Assembly: GCF_026262505.1 (NCBI RefSeq)
Contig: NC_067204.1
Span: 14,216,522-14,280,521 of the forward strand
Reading direction: 5' to 3'
Length of the DNA: 64,000 nt
DNA from: Trichomonas vaginalis G3
Taxonomy: Eukaryota > Parabasalia > Trichomonadida > Trichomonadidae
Below the pieces are notes generated by a model, which was not told where the DNA came from, did not search any database, and was given only the letters and a program-made list of their open reading frames with translations. Shown one piece after another: positions 17,778 to 27,592 of this stretch. The stretch's first letter is position 1. The number at the start of each line of letters is the position of its first letter. Position numbers and translations under genes: made by a program.

Positions 17778-20507
17778 ATGTCAAATGAATTTGATAAAGT
17801 TTATGTTGATGAATTATTAACTCAAAGAATTTCATTCGTGAAAGAAATTAATGGAAACTATGCTGACCAAAATAGACCTGAAGATGCTAAACCAGTATAT
17901 TTTCCATCCAGCATTAAAATTGATGATTTAACAATTCAAAACATTAAAGGTAAGAAAGTTACATATGAAATTAATGGTGAAGATATTATTGAAACATTAC
18001 CTCCTAACTTTCCTGATGGTCTCCAAGTTAATGGTAAAAATATCATGGAAGAAATAGATACTACAAACACAACTGTTCAAACTAATTATGATGACTTGAA
18101 TAATAAAATTAATAGTACAAACACAACTGTTCAAAGTAATTATGATGACTTGAATAATAAAATCAATAGTACAAATGGAAATGTAAGTGGTAATTATGAT
18201 GACTTAAATAATAAAATCAATAGTACAAATGGAAATGTAAGTGGTAATTATGATGACTTAAATAATAAAATCAATCAAACTAACACAACAGTGAAAAGTA
18301 ATTATGATGAGTTAAATAACAAGATCAATCAAGCAAACTCAAAAAGCACTAATTATTATAATATATTGAACACTAATAAAGCAAATATAACTTATGTCGA
18401 CCAACAATTAAAGAATAAAATTAATGAAGTCGATTATTATTTCCATCCATCTTTATTCCAGAATGTTGAAAAAATAGATGATGCAGTGTGGTTTTGCGTG
18501 ATTAAAGATGTTTATCATTTAAAGAAATCTGATCATCAAATGACAACAGATTTTAAAAATTATGAGACAGTTCAAGATCAACTTCATTACAATTCAGAAA
18601 TTCTCAATATTAATGCAGTGAGCAATTTTCAATATATTGATAATAAAGTTGTTTCATTCGTAAATGTAAAAATATCAAATCAATGGAAAAATTTAATTTG
18701 CTACAGTAGAGATTGTATCAATTGGTATCCTTGTACTATTGTAAATGAAACTAATTTATTCACAGAATTAACACTGAGAATTTTTACTGTCGGTACGAAA
18801 TTAATTATGTTCAAACTACCTTATGGACAAAAAACAAAAGAATATTATGTTAGTCAGGAAGGTGTAATATTTAATAAATATACACTTGGAACGGATATTG
18901 ATCTTGACATGGATAGTAAATGGTGTTATGCAAATAATCAATATTTTATTTTAAATTCGAATAAGGTTTATTATTCTAATATAATCAATTCAGGATATAC
19001 AGAAATTCTGCAAACAGAAGGAAATGTTAAAGCAATTGGGTATATACAAAATAATTACGTTGCACTTGCTGGACGACAAGTATCGAGTTATCCAAGAACA
19101 AATGCAAGAAAAATATATTCAACGACTAACTTAACTTCAGATTGGAATGTTGTTTATTCATATGAATCTCAACAATCAATTAACATGGAATTTCAAAATA
19201 TCATTAACATAGATAATTATTTAATTGCTTATGGTTATGGTAATATGATTAATTATAGTATTGATGGAATCAATTGGAAAGAAATTTCATCAAACTTGAA
19301 TTTGAATATCATAAATCTTGGAATATTTAATAATAAAATGTTATTGATGAGTTTTCAAACAAATTCTACAACTTTATCTTTATATCAAATTAACTTAAAT
19401 CTTCATGATGGATTAGATTTTACAAATGATCAGTTCACTCAAAAAACTCAAGAAATTAATGAGAAATTTGTCCAAAACACTCAAGAAATTAATGATCAGA
19501 TCACACAAAAAGCTCAAGAAATTGATGGAAAGATTGAAGGTAACCATGAGTGGACTTTAGCTACATTTCGTATTAAAGCAAATACTGATTGGGTTCAAGG
19601 ATGTTTAGATTTGAAAGCTGATAGAAAACATATTCATTATGTGAAAAAAGTGTTAAGGGAAGTAAAATCAACTTTATTTGAAAGCAAGTTAATTCAAACA
19701 ATCGATCAAAAAAGAGATGATAATGTGATTATGATTAGGTATAAACGACCTAATGAAAATGACAAAATTGATGTTAAAGTTGAATATCTCCAAAATGATA
19801 ATACTAGTACTTATGACTATTTTGAATTTTATGAAGATATCTTTCTTAAATTCCCCATGATAGGAGATGTACAATCAGGTCCGGAATCAATTACATTAAT
19901 TTATGTTGATGCAACTGATGTGATTGATGTACTAGGAAATAAAGTTGACAAAATACAAACAATGACTTTAAACGTAAACCAAGCAAATCAAATACCTACA
20001 ACTATAGATCAACTAACTGAACCAACAAATACATCACCAGGTACATTTAGATTAAAACAAAGCAATGCAAATAGTTTGCAATTGAAGATGAAGAATGGAA
20101 CTGAACAAGTTGTTCATCCATCTGAAGAGTTTGAATTTAATTTGAGTGATATTGCTTCACTTGCTTATACTTATCAACCTCTTAATTTGTTTGATATGAT
20201 TTATCCTATTGGTTCAATTTATGTATCAATCAATTCAACAAGTCCAGAGAAAATATTTGGTGGTAAATGGCAACAAATTACAGATCGTTTCCTGTATTGT
20301 TCAAATTCTGGACTCGAAACTGGTGGTTCAAAAACTATTACTGGTGCAAACTTGCCTTCACACAGTCATTATATTGATTTGAATACTCAAGATTCAGGTT
20401 GGCATAATCACTCAGCATATAATAGAGGGTGGAATTCTGTTTCAAATAGAGATTCACCAAACGTTCAAGTAATGTCAAGATCTTATATACGAAAAAAAGA
20501 GATCTGA
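17778..20507 (+). CDS. Long fibre protein with trimeric repeats and phage tail-collar domain
   Basis: A 909-residue frame. Residues about 1-95 hold the 'LTQRISFVKEI' anchor module and 'FPDGLQVNGKNI'. Residues about 95-200 hold repeated 'NYDDLNNKINSTN'-type units, typical of trimeric fibre coiled coils. Residues about 210-540 form a beta-rich, propeller-like region with repeated 'YSRDCINWYP'-type motifs. Further coiled-coil units follow. Residues about 805-880 ('IYPIGSIYVS', 'GGKWQQITDRFLY', 'GGSKTITGANLPSHSH') form a bacteriophage tail-collar domain. The C-terminus ends against the inserted segment. The likely role is receptor binding or virion attachment. Confidence 0.7.
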   Translation: MSNEFDKVYVDELLTQRISFVKEINGNYADQNRPEDAKPVYFPSSIKIDDLTIQNIKGKKVTYEINGEDIIETLPPNFPDGLQVNGKNIMEEIDTTNTTVQTNYDDLNNKINSTNTTVQSNYDDLNNKINSTNGNVSGNYDDLNNKINSTNGNVSGNYDDLNNKINQTNTTVKSNYDELNNKINQANSKSTNYYNILNTNKANITYVDQQLKNKINEVDYYFHPSLFQNVEKIDDAVWFCVIKDVYHLKKSDHQMTTDFKNYETVQDQLHYNSEILNINAVSNFQYIDNKVVSFVNVKISNQWKNLICYSRDCINWYPCTIVNETNLFTELTLRIFTVGTKLIMFKLPYGQKTKEYYVSQEGVIFNKYTLGTDIDLDMDSKWCYANNQYFILNSNKVYYSNIINSGYTEILQTEGNVKAIGYIQNNYVALAGRQVSSYPRTNARKIYSTTNLTSDWNVVYSYESQQSINMEFQNIINIDNYLIAYGYGNMINYSIDGINWKEISSNLNLNIINLGIFNNKMLLMSFQTNSTTLSLYQINLNLHDGLDFTNDQFTQKTQEINEKFVQNTQEINDQITQKAQEIDGKIEGNHEWTLATFRIKANTDWVQGCLDLKADRKHIHYVKKVLREVKSTLFESKLIQTIDQKRDDNVIMIRYKRPNENDKIDVKVEYLQNDNTSTYDYFEFYEDIFLKFPMIGDVQSGPESITLIYVDATDVIDVLGNKVDKIQTMTLNVNQANQIPTTIDQLTEPTNTSPGTFRLKQSNANSLQLKMKNGTEQVVHPSEEFEFNLSDIASLAYTYQPLNLFDMIYPIGSIYVSINSTSPEKIFGGKWQQITDRFLYCSNSGLETGGSKTITGANLPSHSHYIDLNTQDSGWHNHSAYNRGWNSVSNRDSPNVQVMSRSYIRKKEI

Positions 20508-20523
20508 CATTGTGTCAGATCTC
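20499..20523. other. Perfect hairpin, 11-bp stem
   Basis: GAGATCTGACA at 20,499-20,509 and TGTCAGATCTC at 20,513-20,523 with a 3-base loop. It lies at the junction between the fibre gene and the inserted AT-rich segment. It could be a transposon-end hairpin or a terminator. Confidence 0.7.
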
Positions 20524-20579
20524 AGTAAAAGTGACATTTACATGTCAAAAAAATAGAATGAGTTTAAGTAATTAAAATT

Positions 20580-20622
20580 GAGGGTGAGAGTAGTATTGTA
20601 TGAAATAATATCTCTCACCCTC
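20580..20622. other. Second hairpin, 11-bp stem with 21-base loop
   Basis: GAGGGTGAGAG at 20,580-20,590 pairs perfectly with CTCTCACCCTC at 20,612-20,622. It lies 56 bases after the first hairpin and before the T-rich stretch. The high GC of the arms in this AT-rich region makes chance unlikely. Confidence 0.65.
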
Positions 20623-21263
20623 CAATTCATCCAAAGGCTAATATTTTCTACATTTCCATAACATTCATTTCAACGGAAACTCATTCAAAATTCTATATAT
20701 TTAATTTTTCAATCTTATTCAATTTCATATTCAAAATTAATTTGAATTACATTTAAAACATTTATACCTTATTAATAACATAATATCATTTGTTATCAAT
20801 ATACCAATTCGGCTGTTCTAATTTTGAATTCCCATTCATAAATTGATCAATCTATATTGAAACTTATTCAAATTATTTTCTTATTGATAACATTTTATTT
20901 TTATTTGTCTTCAACTATTCATTTATTTTATCATTATTTTTCGATTTTTTTAGTTTCAAATTTTTATTATCTTTATTGTTTTTTATTTTTCTAATTTTTA
21001 AAAATTTCTGCTTAGAATCTTAATCTCATTTTATTTTTCAATAAAAATTCATGTTTACCAATATTCAATCACTTTTCTCGTTCCCCAAATTTTTATTTTA
21101 TCTTAATCGTTACTAATTTCTAACACATTCTTTTATAAAAATTATTCTGATCGTAATTTTAATTTCGCCATTGTAGTTATTCACTAATTTTTAGTTCATT
21201 GTTGTTTTCTCATTGTCCAATTTTATTTTCTTCACTTTAAAGATTTTTTAAAAAATTTACAAT

Positions 21264-21986
21264 TTGAATTCAACTTTTGTGAAAAATATTTTTTCAATAA
21301 TATCTTTCAAAATTATTTATATTTTCTATATTTTATTCAATTGTTCACAATTTATTATTTATTCAAAATTCATTCTCTTGGATATTTATACCCAAATAGA
21401 CTTTCACTGGCTAGAGCAATCTCTAACCAGGTTACACCAACATCAAAAGCTATCGTTGCTATTGACTAATGTTCCACTCAGCGATGGTACATCACGTAAT
21501 TGCATTAACAAGTTAACTTACTACAAAAGCCTTCTGTGCTTTCGTCTTATTACTATCGAAGAGTTTTACAAGCACTCGTCCAGAGAATTTACAAGTTTAT
21601 ACATATTCCATAATGGAAAATTCTACAATTGCATTGAAGTCTTACCAACAAAAGATGAGATCTTGTTGAATCGATACTTGGAAGAACAAGAAATTACACA
21701 GAGTAATGGTTCTACTCCTCTTAATAGCGCACAACAACAGCTCAGACCCAGCAATGGTACATCTCCTCTTAGTAGTGCACAACAACAGCTCAGACCCAGC
21801 AATGGTACATCTCCTCTTAGTAGTGCACAACAACAGCTCAGACCCAGCAATGGTACATCTCCTCTTAATAGTACACTGCAACAAAGCAGCAACAGCAATG
21901 GTACATCTTCTCTTAGTAGTGAGCATAGCGTTTCTCTTGATCGATTGAACCTAATTTGTTTCTTGCTACTGCTAAATCATTTGTAA
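21264..21986 (+). CDS. Repeat protein (NGTSPLSSAQQQLRPS units) in the inserted segment
   Basis: A 240-residue frame. The first about 50 residues come from T-rich DNA and may not be coding. From about 'FHWLEQSLTRLHQHQ' the codon use is less AT-rich and looks genuine. Residues about 148-225 are five 16-residue repeats close to NGTSPLSSAQQQLRPS. The last about 17 residues are antisense to the Maverick coiled-coil gene, so the natural end is lost. No family is recognised. The serine/threonine/glutamine repeats suggest a disordered or extended segment. It is not a Maverick gene by composition. Confidence 0.4.
   Translation: MNSTFVKNIFSIISFKIIYIFYILFNCSQFIIYSKFILLDIYTQIDFHWLEQSLTRLHQHQKLSLLLTNVPLSDGTSRNCINKLTYYKSLLCFRLITIEEFYKHSSREFTSLYIFHNGKFYNCIEVLPTKDEILLNRYLEEQEITQSNGSTPLNSAQQQLRPSNGTSPLSSAQQQLRPSNGTSPLSSAQQQLRPSNGTSPLNSTLQQSSNSNGTSSLSSEHSVSLDRLNLICFLLLLNHL
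21705..21935 (+). repeat. 48-bp tandem repeat, five units
   Basis: Units begin at 21,705, 21,753, 21,801, 21,849 and 21,897 (AATGGTACATCTCCTCTTAG-type starts). Units 2 and 3 are identical; the others diverge, and the last is partial. In frame they encode 16-residue repeats; the same DNA also reads openly in other frames, which are shadows. Confidence 0.85.
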
Positions 21987-22791
21987 ACATATTTAGAATG
22001 AAATCAACTTGATTTAAGATTGGTTCATCATTTGAAATTAATTGTTCAAAATCTGATTTCTTTCTTGATGCTTCATTGACATCAATATTATTTAATTCAT
22101 TTTGTAAATATTCTACTAATTTCTGTTGTATTTCAGTTAAATGATTAGTGAGTTCATCAATTTTAGATTGATATGCATCAACATCAATATTAGCACTTTG
22201 TTGAACATTTTGTTGTAATTCATTTACTTCTCCGGCTTTTTGTTGTATCCATTGTGTTAATCCATCGAAAATTGTTGCAACTGTTGAATTAATTTTTTCA
22301 AAACCATCATTTTGATTTAATTTGTCAGTTATACCAGGTCCAACTTGTGCGTAATAATCTAAAACTTCACTTTCATTACCTTTACCTAATAATGCATTCT
22401 TATATTTATCAACTTCTGCTTGTAATTCTTTAACTTTCTTAGAACTCTCATCATTAAGTTTAGATAATTTATCCATTTCTGCTTTAACATTAGGATTAGC
22501 GGATGGTTTTGATTGTTGTCGTCCATATCCACCAGTTGTGTCTTTACTTGGTGTTGGATTTCCACCTGATTCATATTTCTTCAATTTTTCTCTTAAATTT
22601 ACTATTTCTTTATTTGCTTTTCCTAATTGATCTAAGATTCTTTCATTCTCCTCTTTTAATTTAACAACAAACTCGCTTTTTTTGAATCCAGCTGTCAGAT
22701 GTTTTACATAAATTTTATACAATTCATCTCCGCCTTCTCTTTTTATAGCTTGAAAAGCTTTTACCCATCTCTTATCTTCTTGTTGTGTCAT
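21913..22791 (-). CDS. Maverick coiled-coil protein
   Basis: A 292-residue frame beginning 'MTQQEDKRWVKAFQAIKREG'. There is a coiled coil at about residues 55-92, a glycine/serine-rich linker with 'GGYGRQQSKPSANPN', and further coiled coils at about 105-135 and 185-275. The last few codons run into the inserted segment, so the natural C-terminus may be altered. It starts 24 bases from the divergent integrase. No family is recognised; it may be a virion core or scaffold protein. Confidence 0.5.
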   Translation of the reverse strand: MTQQEDKRWVKAFQAIKREGGDELYKIYVKHLTAGFKKSEFVVKLKEENERILDQLGKANKEIVNLREKLKKYESGGNPTPSKDTTGGYGRQQSKPSANPNVKAEMDKLSKLNDESSKKVKELQAEVDKYKNALLGKGNESEVLDYYAQVGPGITDKLNQNDGFEKINSTVATIFDGLTQWIQQKAGEVNELQQNVQQSANIDVDAYQSKIDELTNHLTEIQQKLVEYLQNELNNIDVNEASRKKSDFEQLISNDEPILNQVDFILNMFTNDLAVARNKLGSIDQEKRYAHY

Positions 22792-22815
22792 AATTTTTTA
22801 ATCTTATTTAAATTA
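22792..22815. promoter_or_regulatory. Compact bidirectional promoter before integrase
   Basis: A 24-base, almost pure A/T spacer between divergent start codons (coiled-coil gene leftward, integrase rightward). It contains TAATCTTATTTAAATTA; related ATTTAAAT / AATTAAAT sequences precede other starts of this element near 24,430 and 25,430. A shared promoter is inferred from the spacing. Confidence 0.45.
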
Positions 22816-23984
22816 ATGTTAAAAAATGATAAAAGTGAAATTTTTCAAAAAGAAACTAGGGGGTACCCATATGAATTAGACTTTCCTGAAAATGATGAAA
22901 TTTTAAAATATCCATTTCAAACTGCATACAAAATCAAGTCTTATAAAGGAGCTCAACATGGAATTGAAACAATTATTCATGATTCAAAATTAACACCATT
23001 GAAAAAGAAATTTCAAAGACCAACATTTGCATTCACACCAGATACATGGGAAATGGATCATTTGCATGGTAGACCTGTTAAAAATCATGGTAAAACATTA
23101 ATGGTTGCATCTTATTTAGTTTTTATTAATGTTAATACTAAATATTTATATTTGTTTCCAGTTCAAACAAAAGAAGCAATTGAAACATTTGATGTTATAA
23201 AAAATTTACAGAACTTGAATATGAACATTTTGGTCATAAAGTTAAAATGATTAAATGTGATGGTGATGCTGGTTTTGAAAGTGCAATGCAAATGATAATG
23301 ATTGAAAAATCAAAATATGAAAATCAAATGGATTATGAACTTGTTCCTGATGAAAATTATAAACCACCAACAAAAAGAAGAGGTCGTCGTAAAAAGAATG
23401 AAGGAATGAAACAAATTCTTGTTCATAAAGAAATTCAATATCATCCATTATATGGAGTTGGTTTTCATGCTTCATCATCAAAATTTACTTATCATAATAA
23501 AGTTATTGATAGCGTGATGAGAACTTTAAGAAATGCTTTAGGTCCAGAGAGACAAAATTATTGGGATGGTAAACATGATAATTTAATTCAACAATTATGT
23601 TATTATTACAATAATACATAGCATAAATCAATAAAGATGACACCTTTAGAAATGCATACTCATAGAGATAAAGAATGGGAATTTATTAGAAGAAAAACAG
23701 AAAAGTTAAATGAAGTTAAACAAAGATTATATGAGAATGGTTATTATGGATTTCAACCTGGTGATGAAGTTTTAGTTTATTTAGATACATCAAAGACAAA
23801 ACAACTATTTAAGAAGAGAAGAAGGAATTTTGATCATTTAGGTTTGTTTCAAAGATATCAAGATGGTAATGCAATTGTCCTCGTTACTTTTAGAAAAGAT
23901 GATGAAATAAATGATGGAGAAGATGAAATTTTAGAAGGTGATGTTGAAGTTGAAGTTCCTCTCTATTTTGTCAAAAAAATTTAA
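22816..23984 (+). pseudogene. Retroviral-type (Maverick c-) integrase, broken
   Basis: This is the DDE-superfamily integrase of Maverick/Polinton elements, which inserts the element into host DNA. The catalytic-core segments 'TWEMDHLHGR' and 'IKCDGDAGFES' carry the first and second acidic positions, and 'SVMRTLRNALGPERQNYWDG' lies in the third region. The C-terminal part, from 'GYYGFQPGDEVLVYLDTSK' on, matches the small beta-barrel/chromodomain-like tail of such integrases. The gene is broken in a couple of places. It starts 24 bases from the divergent coiled-coil gene. Confidence 0.8.
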
Positions 23985-24006
23985 TTTTTTATTTATTTTT
24001 AAAAAT

Positions 24007-24396
24007 ATGAAACCAATTTGAAAAAGATTGAACAGTTCCAAAAGAAATAAATGAAGATGAGAAGAAAAAGTTGAAATTAAAAAACCTGAAAAGAAATTAC
24101 AAATCATAAAACCAATTAAAGAATGTACTAATTTTTAAAGTATTGATGAATTTAATGAGTTTTATGAACAAAACAAAGATTTATTTGATGAATTAACAAC
24201 ATGTAAATTAAATAAAATGTTTAAAATAGATGGATTCCGAATAACTAAAATTAAAGGTCAAGTTAGTTTGAAATCTATTCCAGAATCAAGAGTGACAAAT
24301 ACTATGAAAATTGAAGAAATAATTCAACGAATACAAACAATTGAAGAAAGAGTTAATATGATTATTGAAGTAATAAATTCACGATTTAATGTTTAA
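24007..24396 (+). pseudogene. Small Maverick gene, unknown, broken
   Basis: Plus-strand coding texture with a lysine/glutamate-rich start, then 'SIDEFNEFYEQNKDLFDELT' and a C-terminal coiled coil ('IEEIIQRIQTIEERVNMIIE'). It ends 37 bases before the first MAAGFF gene. No family is recognised. Confidence 0.4.
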
Positions 24397-24433
24397 AATT
24401 AAATTTTTTTTAATCTAATTAAATTAAATATGG

Positions 24434-24646
24434 CTGCGGGTTTCTTTAAGAAAATCTGGAATGGAATCAAGAAAGGTGCAACATGGGCTTGGAATAAGTT
24501 ATAAACCAGTTGCAACTGCTGTAAAAGATTTCTTACCAGCAATCGGTACTGCAATAGGTGCTAAATTTGGTGGAGGACAAGGTGCTCAAATAGGTGGCAC
24601 CGCTGGTGAAATTGCTAAGGGTCTGATTGGTGGTAAGAGGCGGTGA
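24434..24646 (+). pseudogene. MAAGFF-family tiny protein, glycine-rich tail
   Basis: Begins 'MAAGFFKKIWNGIKKGATWA', an amphipathic basic helix. The distal part, 'LPAIGTAIGAKFGGGQGAQIGG ' in type, is a small hydrophobic glycine-rich helix ending in 'GGKRR'. This layout resembles small membrane-active or minor capsid proteins of the adenovirus pVI/pX type found in Polintons (inference from texture). The gene is broken. It stands beside four minus-strand relatives. Confidence 0.5.
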
Positions 24647-24659
24647 TAAAAATATTTGA

Positions 24660-25407
24660 TAAAAATATTTGAGAAATTATTTTTGTGCTGGTGAAACAGT
24701 TAGTGGAAATTCAGGTATAAAACGTTTTGAATTATTTTTCCATCTTTGACTATTTGCTCCAAAACCACAAGGTTTCCAATTTGCTAATTTCTCACGAAGT
24801 GTTTTAAAGAATCCAGCTGCCATATTTATTTCAGATTAAAATTTTTTATTTCTTTGGTTGAGTAGAGATTGACTTGACTCCTGGAATAAATTTATTTTTC
24901 ACTAGTTCTGCTTTTTCAACTCACTTTGGTATTCCACCTTTGCGACATTGAATCCATTTTTGATTGAATTTCTTAAAGAATCCAGCTGCCATTTATTTCA
25001 TTTTAAAATTTTTTATTTCTTTGGTTCAATAGGTTTGACAAAGATTGGTGTACCAACTTTTACTATTTTTGGTTTTGTCCAATTTCCTTTGATACTATTA
25101 TGCCATTTTGGAAAGAATTTCTTAATAAAGAATCCAGCTGCTATTTATTTCATTTTAAAATTTTTATTTCTTTAATATTGGATCAATTCTATTTACATTT
25201 TGATATGATTGTTTTTGTTCAATTTTTGGTATTAAATCTCTTACTGTCTGACTTTGCGAATAACCAGACATTTGCTTAGGTGGTCCAAGTCCACACAAGT
25301 CATTTGGATTGTATGTTTTTACAATTGGTTTTGAAAAGAAATTTTTAATTGTAGTACCTACTTTTTTCATTCCCTCCCAATTTTTTTGAAGATTCCTGCT
25401 GCCATAA
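24660..25407 (-). other. Array of four minus-strand MAAGFF-family tiny genes
   Basis: Four consecutive minus-strand starts near 24,823, 24,990, 25,142 and 25,405 encode variants of 'MAAGFFKK' followed by short, basic, tryptophan-containing sequences. Examples are 'MAAGFFKTLREKLANWKPCG', which reads cleanly to 24,677, and 'MAAGFFKKFNQKWIQCRKGG'. Each gene is about 45-80 codons and the 5' ends are nearly identical in DNA (GGCAGCTGGATTCTTTAA). Some copies look whole and others broken. The next gene is the candidate major capsid protein, so a minor virion role is plausible. Confidence 0.5.
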
Positions 25408-25459
25408 CTTTTATATTTAATTTAAATAAAAAGTTAATTTTTTTAATCTTTATAAAAAT

Positions 25460-26681
25460 ATGTCAGGCGCTTATTTGAGAAATGATGGATATCATCCAGT
25501 TGATGGAAATATTTTCGAATCTTTCAAGAAAATGAATGAGATTTTCTCTGCAAATGATGGTCGTCGTTATTATCGTGAATTAGAAAATACTTGCTATGAT
25601 AGTGATGCTCCATATGATCATGAAAAACAAACACATATGAGATTAACAAAATCTGAACATGATATTAACTGTTTAGGTGAAGCTTATTTCAAACGTCATG
25701 TGCAAATTCAAATTCAGTATACTAATGGTTTATTGTCAAGTTGATCCGGCAAGAGTTGCTGATATTCTCAATGTTTGTTATGAAGAATTACATAATAAAG
25801 ATTACGCGCTTTCACTGTCAACAAAGTTTGACTATACACGCGAATTTGAACAAATAGGACAACCAACAAATCTTATTACTTCAATTACCAAAAAAGATGA
25901 CACAACCTTAACAGTCAAAACACAGTCATTTAATATACATGTTGTTACAATGAAAATTACAGAGGATAAATTTATCGTTCCAGGATATGGAGTTATTGAA
26001 TCCACAGCACGAGTCATTCCAACACTATTCAACCGTCGAGATCCATTTATGATTCCAGCACAGCAAATTGATGTTAGAACATTGAACCAGGGATGTGTTA
26101 CAAATTCCGGAATTGTTTCTGATTTCACATATGCTTTACATAATGTCACAGATATTGTTGCTGTATTCCCTATACGACAAGCTCAGAGAACAGTATTTAG
26201 GAATCCTATGGTTAGAAACTTACAAATAACAATTGATGGTCGAAACTTTCCTGATAATGCAATGAGTACTGTTGGAGATATATTCTTCACAAGAATGTTG
26301 CAAGCTTCTGACCTTGATGGCGTTAATGAGTGTACTGAAGAATATGAAGATAGTTTAACAAGAGATAGATGTAATGACAAGAAACAGATTAAACCATGGA
26401 AAGAGCAAACATCATTCATTTGCACCATTCCTGTTATGAGAGATGGTGGAAGTGTCTTCTTTGACGGTTTAGAAACCAAGAATAATCAAGTTAGTATTAG
26501 ATTACAAGCAAATCCAATTCATTCTAGCGCTGAAGCAGATGTATATTGCACAAAGAGTCCTGATCCACCTCAGCTATGGTTTACAAGAACTACTTACTGG
26601 ACTTGGAGTCCTGAAGATGGTTTGAAATACCATGCTACCGGAACTCCTGCAAAATATGCTTCACCAGCTGATAATAACTAA
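25460..26681 (+). pseudogene. Candidate Maverick major capsid protein, broken
   Basis: About 400 codons beginning 'MSGAYLRNDGYHPVDGNIFE'. The body is beta-rich with features seen in double jelly-roll capsid genes: 'IPAQQIDVRTLNQGCVTNSG', 'NPMVRNLQITIDGRNFPDNA' and a C-terminal 'PQLWFTRTTYWTWSPEDG'. It lies immediately after the pVI-like tiny genes, as in other Polintons where capsid and minor capsid genes are neighbours. It is broken about once. The capsid identity is inferred from size, texture and context. Confidence 0.55.
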
Positions 26682-27592
26682 AAAATAGAAAGATAATCAA
26701 AAAATTTATTATTTTTATTTTTGTAAATTAATTTGTGAGTTTTGGCGGGATTTTTTTTGAATTTCATGAATGTTGCTTTGGTTTCTTCATAAGGGGGTAT
26801 GCATTTTGCTTTAGAAAATTCATGATAATTCGGTGAGAAACGGGCTGAAATCGTCGATTTTCGTGAAGAACCGGGCTAAAAATTAATGTGCACGTTTTTG
26901 TTTTTAAAGGATTACAAATTTGTGCACAAAACCCGCATACTATACTACTAAAATATATTGTACAGATAATTACTCATGAATTTGCGCTAAATCAAAATGT
27001 TTTATCAGTGATTATGGCCTAAATTTGTTCAATTTGTGAACAATTTTTGATTAATTCAAGAAATATTGAAAAATTTACTTGCACAATACGAAACATATGA
27101 GTACACCCATGCTCGCTGATTCTGGATGGGTTATGGAAGAAAAATGAATTTAGATTGTGGAAAAACTTAATACAGCATATCAATAATATTTTCTTTGCTA
27201 TTACTCTTCTGAATTATGACATAGACCAAGTCATTCTTTTGATTATGAAATTGTGGTCTCATTTCAAAAATGACATATTTTATTTTTGGATTTAACAGTT
27301 ATCACTTATGATGATATCAGAAACATGTTCTAATGTCCATTTTATTTTCCAAGGGAAAAATTTCCCTTTTATAGTTCGAGTTATGAAATTGATTGTAATT
27401 TGGATAATTTAATGAATTCCCTTATTTGTGTTTGAATTTCCGCATTTATCAAAAATTGAACGTTCGTACTCTCAATTTGATTATATTATAGTTTAGAAGT
27501 ATCACAAAAATTATTATATTAAACGATTAAAACGATAAGCAGAAATTTGAATGAAACCATAATTCAATTTAAATTTTTTTTATAAGTGAATT
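26682..27592. other. Intergenic, border of Maverick and host DNA
   Basis: About 900 bases without a supported gene. The first part has GC-rich islands unusual for this region: 'GAAACGGGCTGAAA' and 'GAACCGGGCTAAAA' at 26,846-26,882 are a near-direct repeat, and GTGCAC occurs at 26,889 and about 40 bases later. The element's right border probably lies here, but no terminal repeat was matched. Confidence 0.4.

Larger units (their letters stand above)
20500..21935. mobile_element. Inserted foreign segment inside the Maverick element
   Basis: Maverick coding texture stops at about 20,500 (fibre gene) and resumes at about 21,935 (minus-strand coiled-coil gene). Between them lie two strong hairpins, about 630 bases of T-rich DNA (20,624-21,260) with no coding signal, and a plus-strand gene with different codon use. 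No target-site duplication or terminal repeats could be identified, so the class of insertion is unknown; it may also be a rearrangement junction. Confidence 0.45.
13853..26700. mobile_element. Maverick/Polinton-type element, partly broken
   Basis: A second virus-like element, different from the one to its left: very AT-rich genes, TTTATTATTTTTATTT-type intergenic spacers, a retroviral-type integrase, a long fibre, a candidate major capsid protein, pVI-like tiny proteins and paired structural genes. These parts match the Maverick/Polinton elements known to be abundant in Trichomonas. Polymerase B, packaging ATPase and protease genes were not seen, so this is only part of an element. It abuts the T26 tract on the left; the right end is near 26,700. 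Long terminal inverted repeats were not found. It has roughly half a dozen breaks plus one inserted segment, so it looks younger than its neighbour. Confidence 0.75.

Noticed and set aside
21623-21926. Minus-strand cysteine/leucine-rich repeat protein
   Set aside because: It is a shadow of the 48-bp repeat; the plus-strand frame continues beyond the repeat and the minus ones do not.
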